Positions 9,554 to 18,677 of a stretch of DNA of 64,000 bases are shown here, one piece after another (the first letter of the stretch is position 1; each line of letters starts with the position of its first letter). A model generated the notes under the pieces. The model worked only from the letters and a program-made list of their open reading frames with translations, had not been told where the DNA came from and did not search any database. The position numbers and the translations under genes are program-made. The DNA is taken from contig NZ_JAUSZH010000001.1 of NCBI RefSeq assembly GCF_030817355.1, positions 4,155,001-4,219,000 of the forward strand, in the 5' to 3' direction. The DNA is from Streptomyces sp. V1I1 (GTDB taxonomy: Bacteria; Actinomycetota; Actinomycetes; Streptomycetales; Streptomycetaceae).

Positions 9554-10666
9554 CTAGTCCGATGAAGGGGATCGCGGGGGGCTGACAGTCGTCCGCGAAG
9601 GGCGGCGCTGCGAGGACGTCCGGACGATCAGTTCGGTAGGTATCACCTGCTCGACCGGCCGGTCTTCGTCGATTCCCTCGATGGCGTCGATGAGGAGCTG
9701 GACGACCGCAGTGCCGATTCTGCGTGGTTTGAGCGAGAGCGTGGTGATGGGTGGCTCGGTGGTGGCGTACACGGTCGACTCACTGCAGCAGATGAGCAGC
9801 AGATCGTCGGGGACTCGCAGTCCGTACCGCCGGGCGGCGGCGAGGAGATCGGTGCCGTTGGGGTCGAAGAGTCCGTAGACCGCGTCGGGCCTGTCCGGGC
9901 GGGCGAGCAGCCGGTCGGCGGCGACGGCGCCGGCGCACGGGTCGTGGGCGGGGTAGGACTCGTAGACCGGGTCCTGGCCCACGCGCTCGCACCAGTTCAG
10001 ATAAGCGGTGGTGGACAGGCGGGTGTAGGTGTCCGTGGTGGTGCCGGTGAGCAGGCCGATCCGGCGGGCGCCGGCGGCGGCGAGATGGTCGAGCAGATCG
10101 AGTACGGCGGTTTCGTGGTCGTTGTCGACCCAGGCGGTGACCGGGAGCGTGCCGGCCGGGCGGCCGTCGGAGACGACGGGGAGGCCCTGGCGGACGAGTT
10201 CGGTGACGACGGGGTCGTGGTCGGAGGGGTCGATGACGACGGTGCCGTCGAGGGCGACGTTCGACCAGACGTCATGGCGTGAGGTGGCGGGGAGAATGAC
10301 GAGGGCGTAGCCGCGGGCGAGCGCGGCGGAGGTCGCGGCTCTCGCCATTTCGGCGAAGTACGCGAACTCTGTGAAGGTGAAAGGTTCATCCCCGTACGTC
10401 GTCACGGTCAGGCCGATCAAGCCCGACTTTCCGGTACGGAGCGTTCGGGCCGCGGCGGAGGGCCGGTAGCCCAGCCGGTCGGCGACCTCGCGGACATGTC
10501 GGCGGGTGGCGTCCGGGAGCCGGCCCTTGCCGTTGAGTGCGTCTGAGACAGTCGTGATGGAGACTCCGGCTGCGGCGGCCACGTCTCGGATGCCCGCCCG
10601 ACTCCGCCTGCTGCCCCGCCGGGATGTCTCCGTCCGGCTCACCTGGTGCTTCCCTGCTGCTGTCAT
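9554..10666 (-). CDS. LacI-family transcriptional regulator
   Basis: This is a 370-residue protein. The helix-turn-helix is at about residues 27-75 (IRDVAAAAGVSITTVSDALNG, then the hinge helix PSAAARTLRTG), followed by a periplasmic-binding-protein-like sensor domain. The effector sugar cannot be read from the sequence. The ATG at 10666 lacks a strong ribosome-binding site. It diverges from hisC across a 361-base region that contains a large dyad (10753-10785), a plausible autoregulatory site. Confidence 0.93.
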   Translation of the reverse strand: MTAAGKHQVSRTETSRRGSRRSRAGIRDVAAAAGVSITTVSDALNGKGRLPDATRRHVREVADRLGYRPSAAARTLRTGKSGLIGLTVTTYGDEPFTFTEFAYFAEMARAATSAALARGYALVILPATSRHDVWSNVALDGTVVIDPSDHDPVVTELVRQGLPVVSDGRPAGTLPVTAWVDNDHETAVLDLLDHLAAAGARRIGLLTGTTTDTYTRLSTTAYLNWCERVGQDPVYESYPAHDPCAGAVAADRLLARPDRPDAVYGLFDPNGTDLLAAARRYGLRVPDDLLLICCSESTVYATTEPPITTLSLKPRRIGTAVVQLLIDAIEGIDEDRPVEQVIPTELIVRTSSQRRPSRTTVSPPRSPSSD

Positions 10667-11027
10667 GGCGAGCCGATAGTAGGGCTCGCGTGGGCGGTTG
10701 AGCCGGTCGCATATTCACTCGTTGACAGGCACGTTTCTGCATGATCGTTCTTACTCAACCGCCTTGGAAATCAAGGGACTTGAGTGATCATCCCATAACG
10801 TCTCGGGTGTGGAGAGGTGCAGGCCTCTCGAATGGTCGATGTTGCGAAGAGGTCTCAACTCACTAGTACGGGCGATGCGCGCCACGGAGCGAGCTACCGG
10901 CGCACGCTATGGGAGAAGGCGCTCCCCCCTTTCCCGGACGCTGCCGTTCGCAGTGGCCGGGAATCCTCATAAGGTGAGAAGTATTCGAAGCTGCTGATTG
11001 CAACTGATGGCACGAGGAGGACCTGCG
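10667..11027. other. divergent lacI-hisC intergenic region
   Basis: These 361 bases hold no convincing gene. The stretch contains TTGACA at about 10723 and a CATAAC/CATAAT-like hexamer near 10795 as possible promoter elements, and the nested dyad described separately. The right-hand end carries the hisC ribosome-binding site CGAGGAGGA. Confidence 0.6.
10753..10785. promoter_or_regulatory. 33-bp nested dyad, candidate operator
   Basis: The sequence has the structure ACTCAA-N3-CCTTG-GAAAT-CAAGG-N3-TTGAGT, so both the inner 5-base arms and the outer 6-base arms are perfectly complementary about the same centre. It lies in the divergent lacI-hisC region, 87 bases upstream of the LacI start. The size and position suggest a protein-binding site, but no known operator is matched and an RNA hairpin is also possible. 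Confidence 0.5.
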
Positions 11028-12107
11028 GTGAGCGAGACGAGCCCCAAGCTGCGCGCCGAGCTGGACGGCATTCCCACCTATAAGCCGGGCAAGCCCGCCG
11101 CTGCAGGCGGCCCGGTCGCGTACAAACTGTCGTCCAACGAGAACCCTTATCCGCCGCTTCGGGGTGTGATGGAGAGCGCGATCGCCGCGGCGCAGAGTTT
11201 CAATCGCTACCCCGACATGGCCTGTACCGGTCTGATGAATGAGCTGGCTGACCGCTTCGGCGTGCCCGTGACGCACCTGGCCACCGGCACCGGCTCGGTG
11301 GGCGTCGCTCAGTCGCTGCTGCAGTCCACTTCGGGCCCGGGCGACGAGGTCATCTATGCCTGGCGGTCCTTCGAGGCGTACCCGATCATCACCCGGATCA
11401 GCGGGGCGAAGCCGGTGCAGGTGCCGCTGACCGCCGGTGACGTGCACGATCTGGATGCGATGGCCGACGCGATCACCGACCGGACCCGGCTGATCTTCGT
11501 CTGCAACCCCAACAACCCGACCGGCACGGTGGTGCGCCGGGCGGAGCTGGAGCGGTTCCTGGACCGGGTGCCGTCGGATGTCCTGGTGGTGCTGGACGAG
11601 GCCTACCGCGAGTTCATCCGCGACGCCGATGTCCCGGACGGCACCGAGATCTACCGCAACCGCCCCAATGTGGCGGTGCTGCGCACCTTCTCCAAGGCAT
11701 ACGGCCTGGCAGGGCTGCGGGTCGGCTTCGCGATCGCTCATGAGCCGGTGGCCGCCGCGCTGCGCAAGACCGCGGTCCCCTTCGGCGTCACGCAGCTCGC
11801 GCAGGACGCGGCGGTCGCCTCGCTGCGTGCCGAGGACGAGCTGCTGGGCCGGGTCGGCTCGCTGGTTGCCGAGCGCACGCGGGTGTACGACGGGCTCGTC
11901 GAGCAGGGCTGGACCGTGCCCGAGACTCAGGCGAACTTCGTCTGGCTGCGGCTCGGCGACCGTACGGTCGACTTCGCGGCGGCCTGCGAGAAGGCCGGCG
12001 TCGTGGTGCGGCCGTTCGCGGGTGAGGGTGTACGGGTCACCATCGGGGAGAACGAGGCCAACGACATCTTCCTGCACACCGCCGAGGCGTTCCGCAAGGA
12101 GATCTAG
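11028..12107 (+). CDS. hisC: histidinol-phosphate aminotransferase
   Basis: PLP-dependent class I/II aminotransferase of 359 residues that converts imidazole-acetol phosphate and glutamate to histidinol phosphate. Visible motifs are SSNENPY near the N-terminus, [18 protein letters not shown] and the PLP lysine in [15 protein letters not shown]. The GTG at 11028 is preferred because GAGGAGG sits about 8 bases upstream; the TTG at 10998 has nothing. It stands apart from the other his genes, so it is probably the second copy (hisC2 type), which may also act on aromatic substrates. Confidence 0.92.
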   Translation: MSETSPKLRAELDGIPTYKPGKPAAAGGPVAYKLSSNENPYPPLRGVMESAIAAAQSFNRYPDMACTGLMNELADRFGVPVTHLATGTGSVGVAQSLLQSTSGPGDEVIYAWRSFEAYPIITRISGAKPVQVPLTAGDVHDLDAMADAITDRTRLIFVCNPNNPTGTVVRRAELERFLDRVPSDVLVVLDEAYREFIRDADVPDGTEIYRNRPNVAVLRTFSKAYGLAGLRVGFAIAHEPVAAALRKTAVPFGVTQLAQDAAVASLRAEDELLGRVGSLVAERTRVYDGLVEQGWTVPETQANFVWLRLGDRTVDFAAACEKAGVVVRPFAGEGVRVTIGENEANDIFLHTAEAFRKEI

Positions 12108-12254
12108 CCGGTCCAGGGCAGCTGCCCGGCGGGCCATCAGACACGTGTCTGCACCCGCCGGCCCAGCAAGCTGTTGAAGTTCTTGGGGAGAGACACCCGA
12201 AGAGGTACCCCCGCTCGAAGGTTCGGATTTCGTATGAGCCATAATGCTTGTGAA

Positions 12255-12270
12255 TGTGAACGCGTTCACA
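12255..12270. promoter_or_regulatory. Rex operator (ROP) of cydABCD
   Basis: TGTGAACGCGTTCACA is a perfect 16-base palindrome and matches the consensus binding site of the redox repressor Rex, first defined in S. coelicolor upstream of cydABCD. Rex binds at low NADH/NAD+ and releases at high ratios, so cytochrome bd is induced when oxygen limits respiration. The site is 83 bases before the cydA start, and a CATAAT hexamer at about 12239 suggests it overlaps the promoter start region. Confidence 0.93.
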
Positions 12271-12353
12271 AGCGTGCCCTGATCATCCAGAGATCGGTCG
12301 GATTAAAGGGGTAAACCGCCGCTGTGGCCATGGCGATGTAAGGAGAAGACGAC

Positions 12354-13862
12354 GTGGACCTAGCTCTGGCGCCGGAAACCTTGGCGCGATGGCAGTTCGG
12401 CATCACCACCGTCTACCACTTCCTCTTCGTCCCCCTGACGATCTCGCTCGCCGCGCTCACAGCCGGCCTGCAGACCGCCTGGGTGCGGACGGAGAAGGAG
12501 AAGTACCTCAAGGCCACGAAGTTCTGGGGCAAGCTCTTCCTGATCAACATCGCCATGGGTGTCGTCACCGGCATCGTCCAGGAGTTCCAGTTCGGCATGA
12601 ACTGGTCCGACTACTCGCGCTTCGTCGGTGACATCTTCGGCGCCCCGCTCGCCTTCGAGGCGCTGATCGCGTTCTTCTTCGAGTCCACCTTCATCGGGCT
12701 GTGGATCTTCGGCTGGGACAAGCTGCCCAAGAAGATCCATCTGGCCTGCATATGGATGGTGTCGATCGGCACCATCCTCTCCGCGTACTTCATCCTGGCC
12801 GCCAACTCCTGGATGCAGCACCCCGTCGGCTACCGGATCAACGAGGAGCGCGGGCGGGCCGAGCTCACCGACTTCTGGCACGTGCTGACCCAGAACACCG
12901 CGCTCACCCAGTTCTTCCACACCATGACGGCCGCATTCCTCGTCGGCGGCGCCTTCATGGTCGGTATCGCCGCCTTCCATCTGGCGCGCAAGAAGCACAT
13001 CCCGGTGATGCGCACCTCACTGCGGCTCGGGCTGATCACCGTGATGGTCGCCGGACTGCTCACCGCGGTCAGCGGTGACCTTCTCGGCAAGGTCATGTTC
13101 AAGCAGCAGCCGATGAAGATGGCCGCCGCAGAGGCGCTGTGGGACGGCGAGGCGCCGGCTCCCTTCTCGGTCTTCGCGTACGGAGACGTCGACGCCGGCC
13201 ACAACAAGGTCGCCATAGAGGTGCCAGGGCTGCTGTCCTTCCTGGCCAACGACGACTTCGACTCGTACGTCCCCGGCATCAACGACGTCAACAAGTCCGA
13301 GCAGGAGAAGTTCGGGCCCGGCGACTACCGGCCCAACATCCCCGTCGCGTACTGGGGATTCCGCTGGATGATCGGCTTCGGCATGGCGTCCCTCACCATC
13401 GGGCTGATCGGTCTCTGGCTCACCCGGAAAAAGTTCATGCTGCCGCCGGGGTTGCGGACGGGCGAGGACGAAGTGCCGCATCTGGTGCTCTTCAAGAACC
13501 AGGCGCTGAACCCCAAGCTCACCAAGTGGTACTGGATCGTCGCCCTCTGGACCATGCTCTTCCCGCTGATCGCCAACTCCTGGGGTTGGATCTTCACCGA
13601 GATGGGGCGTCAGCCGTGGGTCGTGTACGGAGTGCTGCGCACCCGCGACGCCGTCTCCCCCGGCGTCTCGCAGGGGGAAGTGCTCACCTCGATGCTCGCC
13701 TTCACCCTGCTCTACGCGGTGCTCGCCGTCATCGAGGTCAGGCTGCTGGTGAAGTACATCAAGGCCGGACCGCCCGAGCTCACCGAGGCCGACCTCAACC
13801 CGCCCACCAAGATCGGCGGCGACGACCGTGACGCCGACCGGCCGATGGCCTTCTCGTACTGA
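12354..13862 (+). CDS. cydA: cytochrome bd ubiquinol/menaquinol oxidase subunit I
   Basis: Integral membrane subunit of 502 residues that carries haems b558, b595 and d and oxidises menaquinol. The N-terminal region WQFGITTVYHFLFVPLTI contains the conserved haem-ligand His; the quinol-binding Q loop is of the short type; and GRQPWVVYG is intact in the C-terminal half. The GTG at 12354 follows AAGGAGAAG. It is the first gene of cydA-cydB-cydCD, under the Rex operator. Confidence 0.96.
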   Translation: MDLALAPETLARWQFGITTVYHFLFVPLTISLAALTAGLQTAWVRTEKEKYLKATKFWGKLFLINIAMGVVTGIVQEFQFGMNWSDYSRFVGDIFGAPLAFEALIAFFFESTFIGLWIFGWDKLPKKIHLACIWMVSIGTILSAYFILAANSWMQHPVGYRINEERGRAELTDFWHVLTQNTALTQFFHTMTAAFLVGGAFMVGIAAFHLARKKHIPVMRTSLRLGLITVMVAGLLTAVSGDLLGKVMFKQQPMKMAAAEALWDGEAPAPFSVFAYGDVDAGHNKVAIEVPGLLSFLANDDFDSYVPGINDVNKSEQEKFGPGDYRPNIPVAYWGFRWMIGFGMASLTIGLIGLWLTRKKFMLPPGLRTGEDEVPHLVLFKNQALNPKLTKWYWIVALWTMLFPLIANSWGWIFTEMGRQPWVVYGVLRTRDAVSPGVSQGEVLTSMLAFTLLYAVLAVIEVRLLVKYIKAGPPELTEADLNPPTKIGGDDRDADRPMAFSY

Positions 13863-13884
13863 GGCCCTGAGGAGCTGCTGAGGC

Positions 13885-14886
13885 ATGGAACTTCACGACG
13901 TCTGGTTCGTACTCATCGCCGTCCTGTGGATCGGCTACTTCTTCCTCGAAGGCTTCGACTTCGGGGTCGGCGTCCTGACCAAGCTGCTGGCCCGGGACCG
14001 GACCGAGCGGCGGGTCCTGATCAACACCATCGGACCCGTCTGGGACGGCAACGAGGTATGGCTGCTGACCGCGGGCGGCGCGACCTTCGCCGCCTTCCCC
14101 GAGTGGTACGCCACGCTCTTCTCCGGCTTCTATCTGCCGCTGCTGCTCATCCTGGTCTGCCTGATCGTGCGCGGAGTCGCCTTCGAGTACCGGCACAAGC
14201 GGGACGAGGAGCGGTGGCAGACCAACTGGGAGCACGCGATCTTCTGGACTTCGCTGGTGCCGGCCGTGCTGTGGGGCGTCGCCTTCGGCAACATCGTGCG
14301 GGGCGTGAAGATCGACGGGCAGAAGGAGTACGTCGGCAACTTCTTCGACCTGCTCAACCCGTACGCGATGCTGGGCGGGCTGGTCACACTGACCCTCTTC
14401 ACCTTCCACGGTGCGGCGTTCACCGCGCTGAAGACGGTGGGGGACATCCGGATGCGGGCCCGCGCTCTGGCGCTGAAGCTTGGGCTGCTCACCGCCGCGC
14501 TAGCGCTCGGTTTCCTGAGCTGGACCCAGGTCTCGCGCGGTGACGGCAGCAGTCTGGTCGCGATGATCGTCGCGGTGCTGGCGCTGGTCGGGGCCGTTGT
14601 GGCGATCAAGGCGGGCCGCGAAGGCTGGTCGTTCGCCCTGTCGGGAGTGACGATCGTGGCCGCGTTCGCGATGCTCTTCCTGACGCTCTTCCCCAACGTC
14701 ATGCCGTCCTCCCTCAATGAGGAGTGGAGCCTGACGGTCACCAACGCCTCGTCGAGTCCGTACACCTTGAAGATCATGACCTGGTTGGCAGGCATCGCCA
14801 CGCCGCTGGTGCTGCTCTACCAGGGCTGGACGTACTGGGTGTTCCGCAAGCGGATCGGTACGCAGCACATCGCCGATGCCCATTAG
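13885..14886 (+). CDS. cydB: cytochrome bd oxidase subunit II
   Basis: This 333-residue, roughly eight-helix subunit pairs with CydA. The N-terminus WFVLIAVLWIGYFFLEGFDF and the WDGNEVWLLTAGGATFAAFP segment are characteristic. The ATG at 13885 is preceded by GAGGAGCTGCTGAGGC, 22 bases after the cydA stop. It is followed after 6 bases by cydCD. Confidence 0.96.
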   Translation: MELHDVWFVLIAVLWIGYFFLEGFDFGVGVLTKLLARDRTERRVLINTIGPVWDGNEVWLLTAGGATFAAFPEWYATLFSGFYLPLLLILVCLIVRGVAFEYRHKRDEERWQTNWEHAIFWTSLVPAVLWGVAFGNIVRGVKIDGQKEYVGNFFDLLNPYAMLGGLVTLTLFTFHGAAFTALKTVGDIRMRARALALKLGLLTAALALGFLSWTQVSRGDGSSLVAMIVAVLALVGAVVAIKAGREGWSFALSGVTIVAAFAMLFLTLFPNVMPSSLNEEWSLTVTNASSSPYTLKIMTWLAGIATPLVLLYQGWTYWVFRKRIGTQHIADAH

Positions 14887-14892
14887 TGGGGG

Positions 14893-17800
14893 ATGTTTCA
14901 CGTGAAACCGATCGACCCACGTCTGCTCCGGTACGCCCGGGCCACCCGTCGCTTTCTGATCGCGGTGGTGCTCCTCGGACTTGTCGGGGCGTCGCTGGTC
15001 GTCGCCCAGGCGATGCTGATCGCCGAAGTGGTGGTGGGGGCCTTCCAGAAGGGGCTCTCCACCTCCGGCCTCGGTATGCCGCTGGCGCTGCTGGCGGCGG
15101 TCGCGGTCGGCCGGGCAGTCGTGTCCTGGCTGACCGAACTGGCCGCGCACCGGGCGAGCGCGGCGGTCAAGTCGGAACTGCGCGGGCGGCTGCTGGAGCG
15201 GGCTGCCGAGCTGGGGCCGGGCTGGCTGAGCGGACAGCGCACAGGCTCGCTGGTGGCGCTCGCGACCCGCGGTGTCGATGCGCTGGACGACTACTTCTCG
15301 CGCTATCTGCCGCAGTTGGGGCTCGCGGTGGTGGTGCCGGTGGCGGTGCTGGCACGGATCGTGACCGAGGACTGGGTCTCGGCGGCGGTCATTGTGGTGA
15401 CGCTGCCGCTGATTCCGCTGTTCATGGTGCTCATCGGCTGGGCCACCCAGGCGCGGATGGACCGCCAGTGGCGGCTGCTGTCCCGGCTGTCGGGGCACTT
15501 CCTGGATGTGGTCGCCGGTCTGCCGACACTGAAGGTGTTCGGGCGGGCGAAGGCGCAGGCCGAGTCGATCCGGTCCATCACCTCGGAGTACCGGCAGGCC
15601 ACACTGCGGACGCTGCGGATCGCGTTCCTCTCGTCGTTCGCGCTGGAGCTGCTGTCGACGCTCTCGGTGGCGCTGGTGGCCGTCGGCATCGGGATGCGGC
15701 TGGTCCACGGGGACCTGGATCTGTACACGGGGCTGGTGATCCTGATCCTGGCGCCCGAGGCGTATCTGCCGATCCGGCAGGTGGGGGCGCAGTATCACGC
15801 GGCGGCCGAGGGGCTTTCGGCCGCGGAGGAGATCTTCCGGGTACTGGAGACCGAGCCGCGGGCGGGCGGTACCGGGGAACCGGGCACGCTGCGGCTGGAG
15901 TTGGACGGGGTGACCGTCCGCCATACGGGGCGCAGCGAGGCGTCGTTGAACGCGGCTTCGCTGGTGGTGGAGCCCGGCGAGACGGTCGCGCTTGTCGGGC
16001 CGAGCGGCGTCGGAAAGTCGACGCTGCTTGACGTACTGCTGGGGTTCGTGGAGCCGGCCGAGGGGCGAGTGCGGGTCGGCGGCGCGGATCTCGCCAGTCT
16101 TGATCTGGACCGGTGGCGGGAGCGGATCGCCTGGGTGCCGCAGCGCCCGTATCTCTTCGCGGGGACGGTCGCGGAGAACCTACGGCTGGCGCGGCCGGAC
16201 GCCGATGAGACAGCGGTGCGGGAAGCGCTGCGGGACGCCGGCGCGTACGACTTCGTGACCGCACTCCCCCAGGGTGTGGACACTCTGCTCGGGGAGGACG
16301 GCGCGGGGATCTCGGCCGGTCAGCGGCAACGGCTCGCGCTGGCCCGGGCGTTCCTCGCTGACCGGCCGCTGCTGCTGCTCGACGAGCCGACGGCGGCGCT
16401 GGACGGGGAGACGGAGGCGGGCATCGTCGACGCGGTACGGCGGCTGGCGGAGGGGCGGACGGTGCTGCTGGTGGTCCACCGCCCGGCGCTGCTGGCCGTG
16501 GCGGACAGGGTGGTGGAGCTGCGGGCGCCTGTGAGCGCCGTGGGAGGGGGCTCGGTCGAGGGGCTGCGTCCGGCTTCGCTGGACGGTACGGGAGAGGGCT
16601 CGGTCGAGGGGCTGCGTCCGGCGGCTTCGCCGGAGGGCGCGGGAGGGGGCTCGGTCGAAGGGCTGTGTCCCTCGGCTTCGCCGGAGGGGGTCAAGGAACT
16701 GCATCCCTCCGGGTCCGACTTGGCTGCCCTTGCGCGGGTACGGGGGATGGCCGGGGAGCTGCGGGGGCGCTTCGCGCTCGGGCTGCTGCTCGGCAGCCTC
16801 GCTCTGGGATCCGCGGTGGGGCTCATGGCCGTATCCGGCTGGCTCATCTCGCGCGCCTCCGAGCACCCGCCGGTGCTCTATCTGATGGTGGCCGTGACTG
16901 CGACCCGGGCCTTCGGTATCGGGCGGGCCGTCTTCCGGTACGCCGAGCGGCTCGTCTCGCACGACGCCGTGCTGCGGATGCTCGCCGAGCTGCGGGTCGC
17001 CGTCTACCGCAGGCTCGAGCGGATCGCGCCCGCCGGGCTGCGGCAGGCCCGGCGCGGCGATCTGCTGTCCCGGCTCGTTGCCGATGTGGACGCCCTGCAG
17101 GACTACTGGCTGCGCTGGCTGCTGCCCGCGGGCGTGGCCGTCGTCGTGGGAGCGGGGTCCGTCGGCTTCACGGCGTGGCTGCTGCCCGAGGCCGGGGCGG
17201 TGCTCGCCGTCGGCCTCCTCGTCGCTGGGGTGGCCGTCCCGCTGATCAGCGGGACCTGTGCACGGCGGGCCGAGCGGGAACTCGCCCCCGCGCGCGGGGC
17301 GCTGGCCATCCGGGTCGTCGACCTCCTGCGCGGGACCGCCGAACTGACCGTCGCCGGAGCGCTGAAGGGCCGGCTGGACAAGACGCGGGAGGCCGACCGG
17401 TGGCTGACCCGGATCGCCTCGCAGGGCGCCGCGGCCACCGCGCTCGGCGGCGGGCTCTCCGCGCTGGCCTGCGGGCTGACCGTCGTGTGCGCCGCGTTCG
17501 CCGGGGTGCAGGCGGTGCGTGACGGGCGGCTCGACGGGGTGTCCCTGGCGGTCGTGTTGCTCACTCCGCTCGCCGCGTTCGAGGCGGTCACCGGGCTTCC
17601 GACGGCAGTGCAGTACCGGCAGCGGGTCAAGCGGAGCGCCGAGCGGGTGTACGAGGTGCTGGACGCGCCCGTCCCCGTACACGAACCGGAGTCGCCACTC
17701 ACCCCGCCCGGGACGGCATTCCCGCTCGAAGTGCGGGGCCTTCGGGCCCGGTACGCCGGGCAGGAGCGGGACGCACTCGACGGCGTCGATCTGACGCTGA

Positions 17801-18474
17801 CCGCGGGGAAGCGCATTGCCGTCGTCGGGACCTCGGGGTCGGGGAAGACCACCCTTGCGCAGGTGCTGCTCCGCTTCCTGGATGCCAGGGAGGGGGCGTA
17901 CACGATCGGCGGCGTGCAGGCGGCCGCGCTCGACGGGGACGCGGTCCGGCGCTTCGTCGGGCTGTGTGCGCAGGACGCGCATCTCTTCGACAGTTCCGTA
18001 CGGGAGAACCTCAGGCTCGCGCGTACGGCGGCGACGGAGGACGAGCTGAGGCAGGCGCTGGGCAGGGCGAGGCTGATGGAGTGGGTCGACGCGCTGCCCG
18101 ACGGCCTCGACACCCTCGTCGGCGAGCACGGCGCGCAGCTCTCCGGCGGTCAGCGGCAGCGGCTGGCGCTCGCCCGCGCGCTCCTCGCCGACTTCCCCGT
18201 ACTCGTACTCGACGAGCCCGCCGAGCATCTCGATCTGGCGACGGCGGACGCGCTGACGGCGGATCTGCTGACGGCGACCGAGGGGCGGACGACGCTGCTG
18301 ATCACGCACCGGCTGCAAGGCCTGGACGCCGTCGACGAGATCGTCGTCCTGGAAGCGGGGCGGATCGCGCAGCGCGGTTCCTACGCCGAGCTCGCCGCGG
18401 CCGAGGGTCTGCTGAGGCGGATGCTGGAGCACGAGCGGGCGGCGGACCTGCTCGGTACACGGTCCTCCGGGTGA
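14893..18474 (+). CDS. cydCD: fused CydCD ABC transporter (thiol export/cytochrome bd assembly)
   Basis: This 1193-residue protein joins the CydD-like and CydC-like half-transporters that are separate in E. coli. Each half has about six membrane helices and one ATPase domain. The first Walker A is GPSGVGKST (about residue 370) with signature SAGQRQRLALARA and LLLDEPTAALD; the second Walker A is GTSGSGKTT with LSGGQRQRLALARA and LVLDEPAEHLD. The two halves are joined near residues 550-612 by a low-complexity linker with three GSVEGLxP units. The family exports glutathione or cysteine and is needed for assembly of cytochrome bd. The start codon overlaps a parS site, which encodes MFHVKP. Confidence 0.95.
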   Translation: MFHVKPIDPRLLRYARATRRFLIAVVLLGLVGASLVVAQAMLIAEVVVGAFQKGLSTSGLGMPLALLAAVAVGRAVVSWLTELAAHRASAAVKSELRGRLLERAAELGPGWLSGQRTGSLVALATRGVDALDDYFSRYLPQLGLAVVVPVAVLARIVTEDWVSAAVIVVTLPLIPLFMVLIGWATQARMDRQWRLLSRLSGHFLDVVAGLPTLKVFGRAKAQAESIRSITSEYRQATLRTLRIAFLSSFALELLSTLSVALVAVGIGMRLVHGDLDLYTGLVILILAPEAYLPIRQVGAQYHAAAEGLSAAEEIFRVLETEPRAGGTGEPGTLRLELDGVTVRHTGRSEASLNAASLVVEPGETVALVGPSGVGKSTLLDVLLGFVEPAEGRVRVGGADLASLDLDRWRERIAWVPQRPYLFAGTVAENLRLARPDADETAVREALRDAGAYDFVTALPQGVDTLLGEDGAGISAGQRQRLALARAFLADRPLLLLDEPTAALDGETEAGIVDAVRRLAEGRTVLLVVHRPALLAVADRVVELRAPVSAVGGGSVEGLRPASLDGTGEGSVEGLRPAASPEGAGGGSVEGLCPSASPEGVKELHPSGSDLAALARVRGMAGELRGRFALGLLLGSLALGSAVGLMAVSGWLISRASEHPPVLYLMVAVTATRAFGIGRAVFRYAERLVSHDAVLRMLAELRVAVYRRLERIAPAGLRQARRGDLLSRLVADVDALQDYWLRWLLPAGVAVVVGAGSVGFTAWLLPEAGAVLAVGLLVAGVAVPLISGTCARRAERELAPARGALAIRVVDLLRGTAELTVAGALKGRLDKTREADRWLTRIASQGAAATALGGGLSALACGLTVVCAAFAGVQAVRDGRLDGVSLAVVLLTPLAAFEAVTGLPTAVQYRQRVKRSAERVYEVLDAPVPVHEPESPLTPPGTAFPLEVRGLRARYAGQERDALDGVDLTLTAGKRIAVVGTSGSGKTTLAQVLLRFLDAREGAYTIGGVQAAALDGDAVRRFVGLCAQDAHLFDSSVRENLRLARTAATEDELRQALGRARLMEWVDALPDGLDTLVGEHGAQLSGGQRQRLALARALLADFPVLVLDEPAEHLDLATADALTADLLTATEGRTTLLITHRLQGLDAVDEIVVLEAGRIAQRGSYAELAAAEGLLRRMLEHERAADLLGTRSSG
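14895..14908. promoter_or_regulatory. parS centromere-like site (ParB-binding)
   Basis: GTTTCACGTGAAAC is a perfect 14-base palindrome identical to the Streptomyces parS consensus bound by ParB during chromosome segregation into spores. It lies inside the first codons of cydCD. S. coelicolor carries about two dozen such sites clustered around oriC, so its presence supports an origin-proximal window. I saw no second perfect copy here. Confidence 0.92.
16548..16685 (+). repeat. three direct repeats coding the CydCD linker
   Basis: The unit GGCTCGGTCGAGGGGCTG with a following CGTCCGGC-like tail occurs at about 16549, 16597 and 16647, giving GSVEGLRPA, GSVEGLRPA and GSVEGLCPS in the protein. Each unit is followed by a variable SPEG/LDG spacer. 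The repeats fall exactly between the two half-transporters, so they change linker length without touching a domain. Confidence 0.8.
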
Positions 18475-18569
18475 CCGAGCTGCTGGAAGCCATGCGCTCC
18501 GTCGGCTGCGGCCCGGGGATCAAGGAGGACGGCGGGGGTACGACGGTGTCCTGGCAGGCCCTGCGCTAG
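18471..18569 (+). pseudogene. 32-codon remnant, probably of a sensor histidine kinase
   Basis: A GTG at 18471 overlaps the cydCD stop as GTGA, and the frame runs for 32 codons. The first part (TELLEAMRSVG) resembles the N-terminus of GAF-type sensor kinases, and the last part (EDGGGTTVSWQALR) resembles the C-terminal strand of a histidine-kinase ATPase domain. My reading is that a kinase gene coupled to cydCD has lost its whole middle in frame. The alternative is a genuine small protein. The family match is by memory only. Confidence 0.45.
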
Positions 18570-18677
18570 TCCGGACGGGGCGGGAAATCCCGCACGTCGG
18601 CGGGAAACTGAGCCAGGTGGCGGTACGACACCTCACGGGTACCAGGAATCGCCGCGGCTCCGGGCGATTATCCGAGG

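Noticed and set aside
10753..10785. HspR HAIR element read from the ACTCAA and TTGAGT half-sites
   Set aside because: HAIR is CTTGAGT-N7-ACTCAAG; here the halves are in the opposite order and 21 bases apart.
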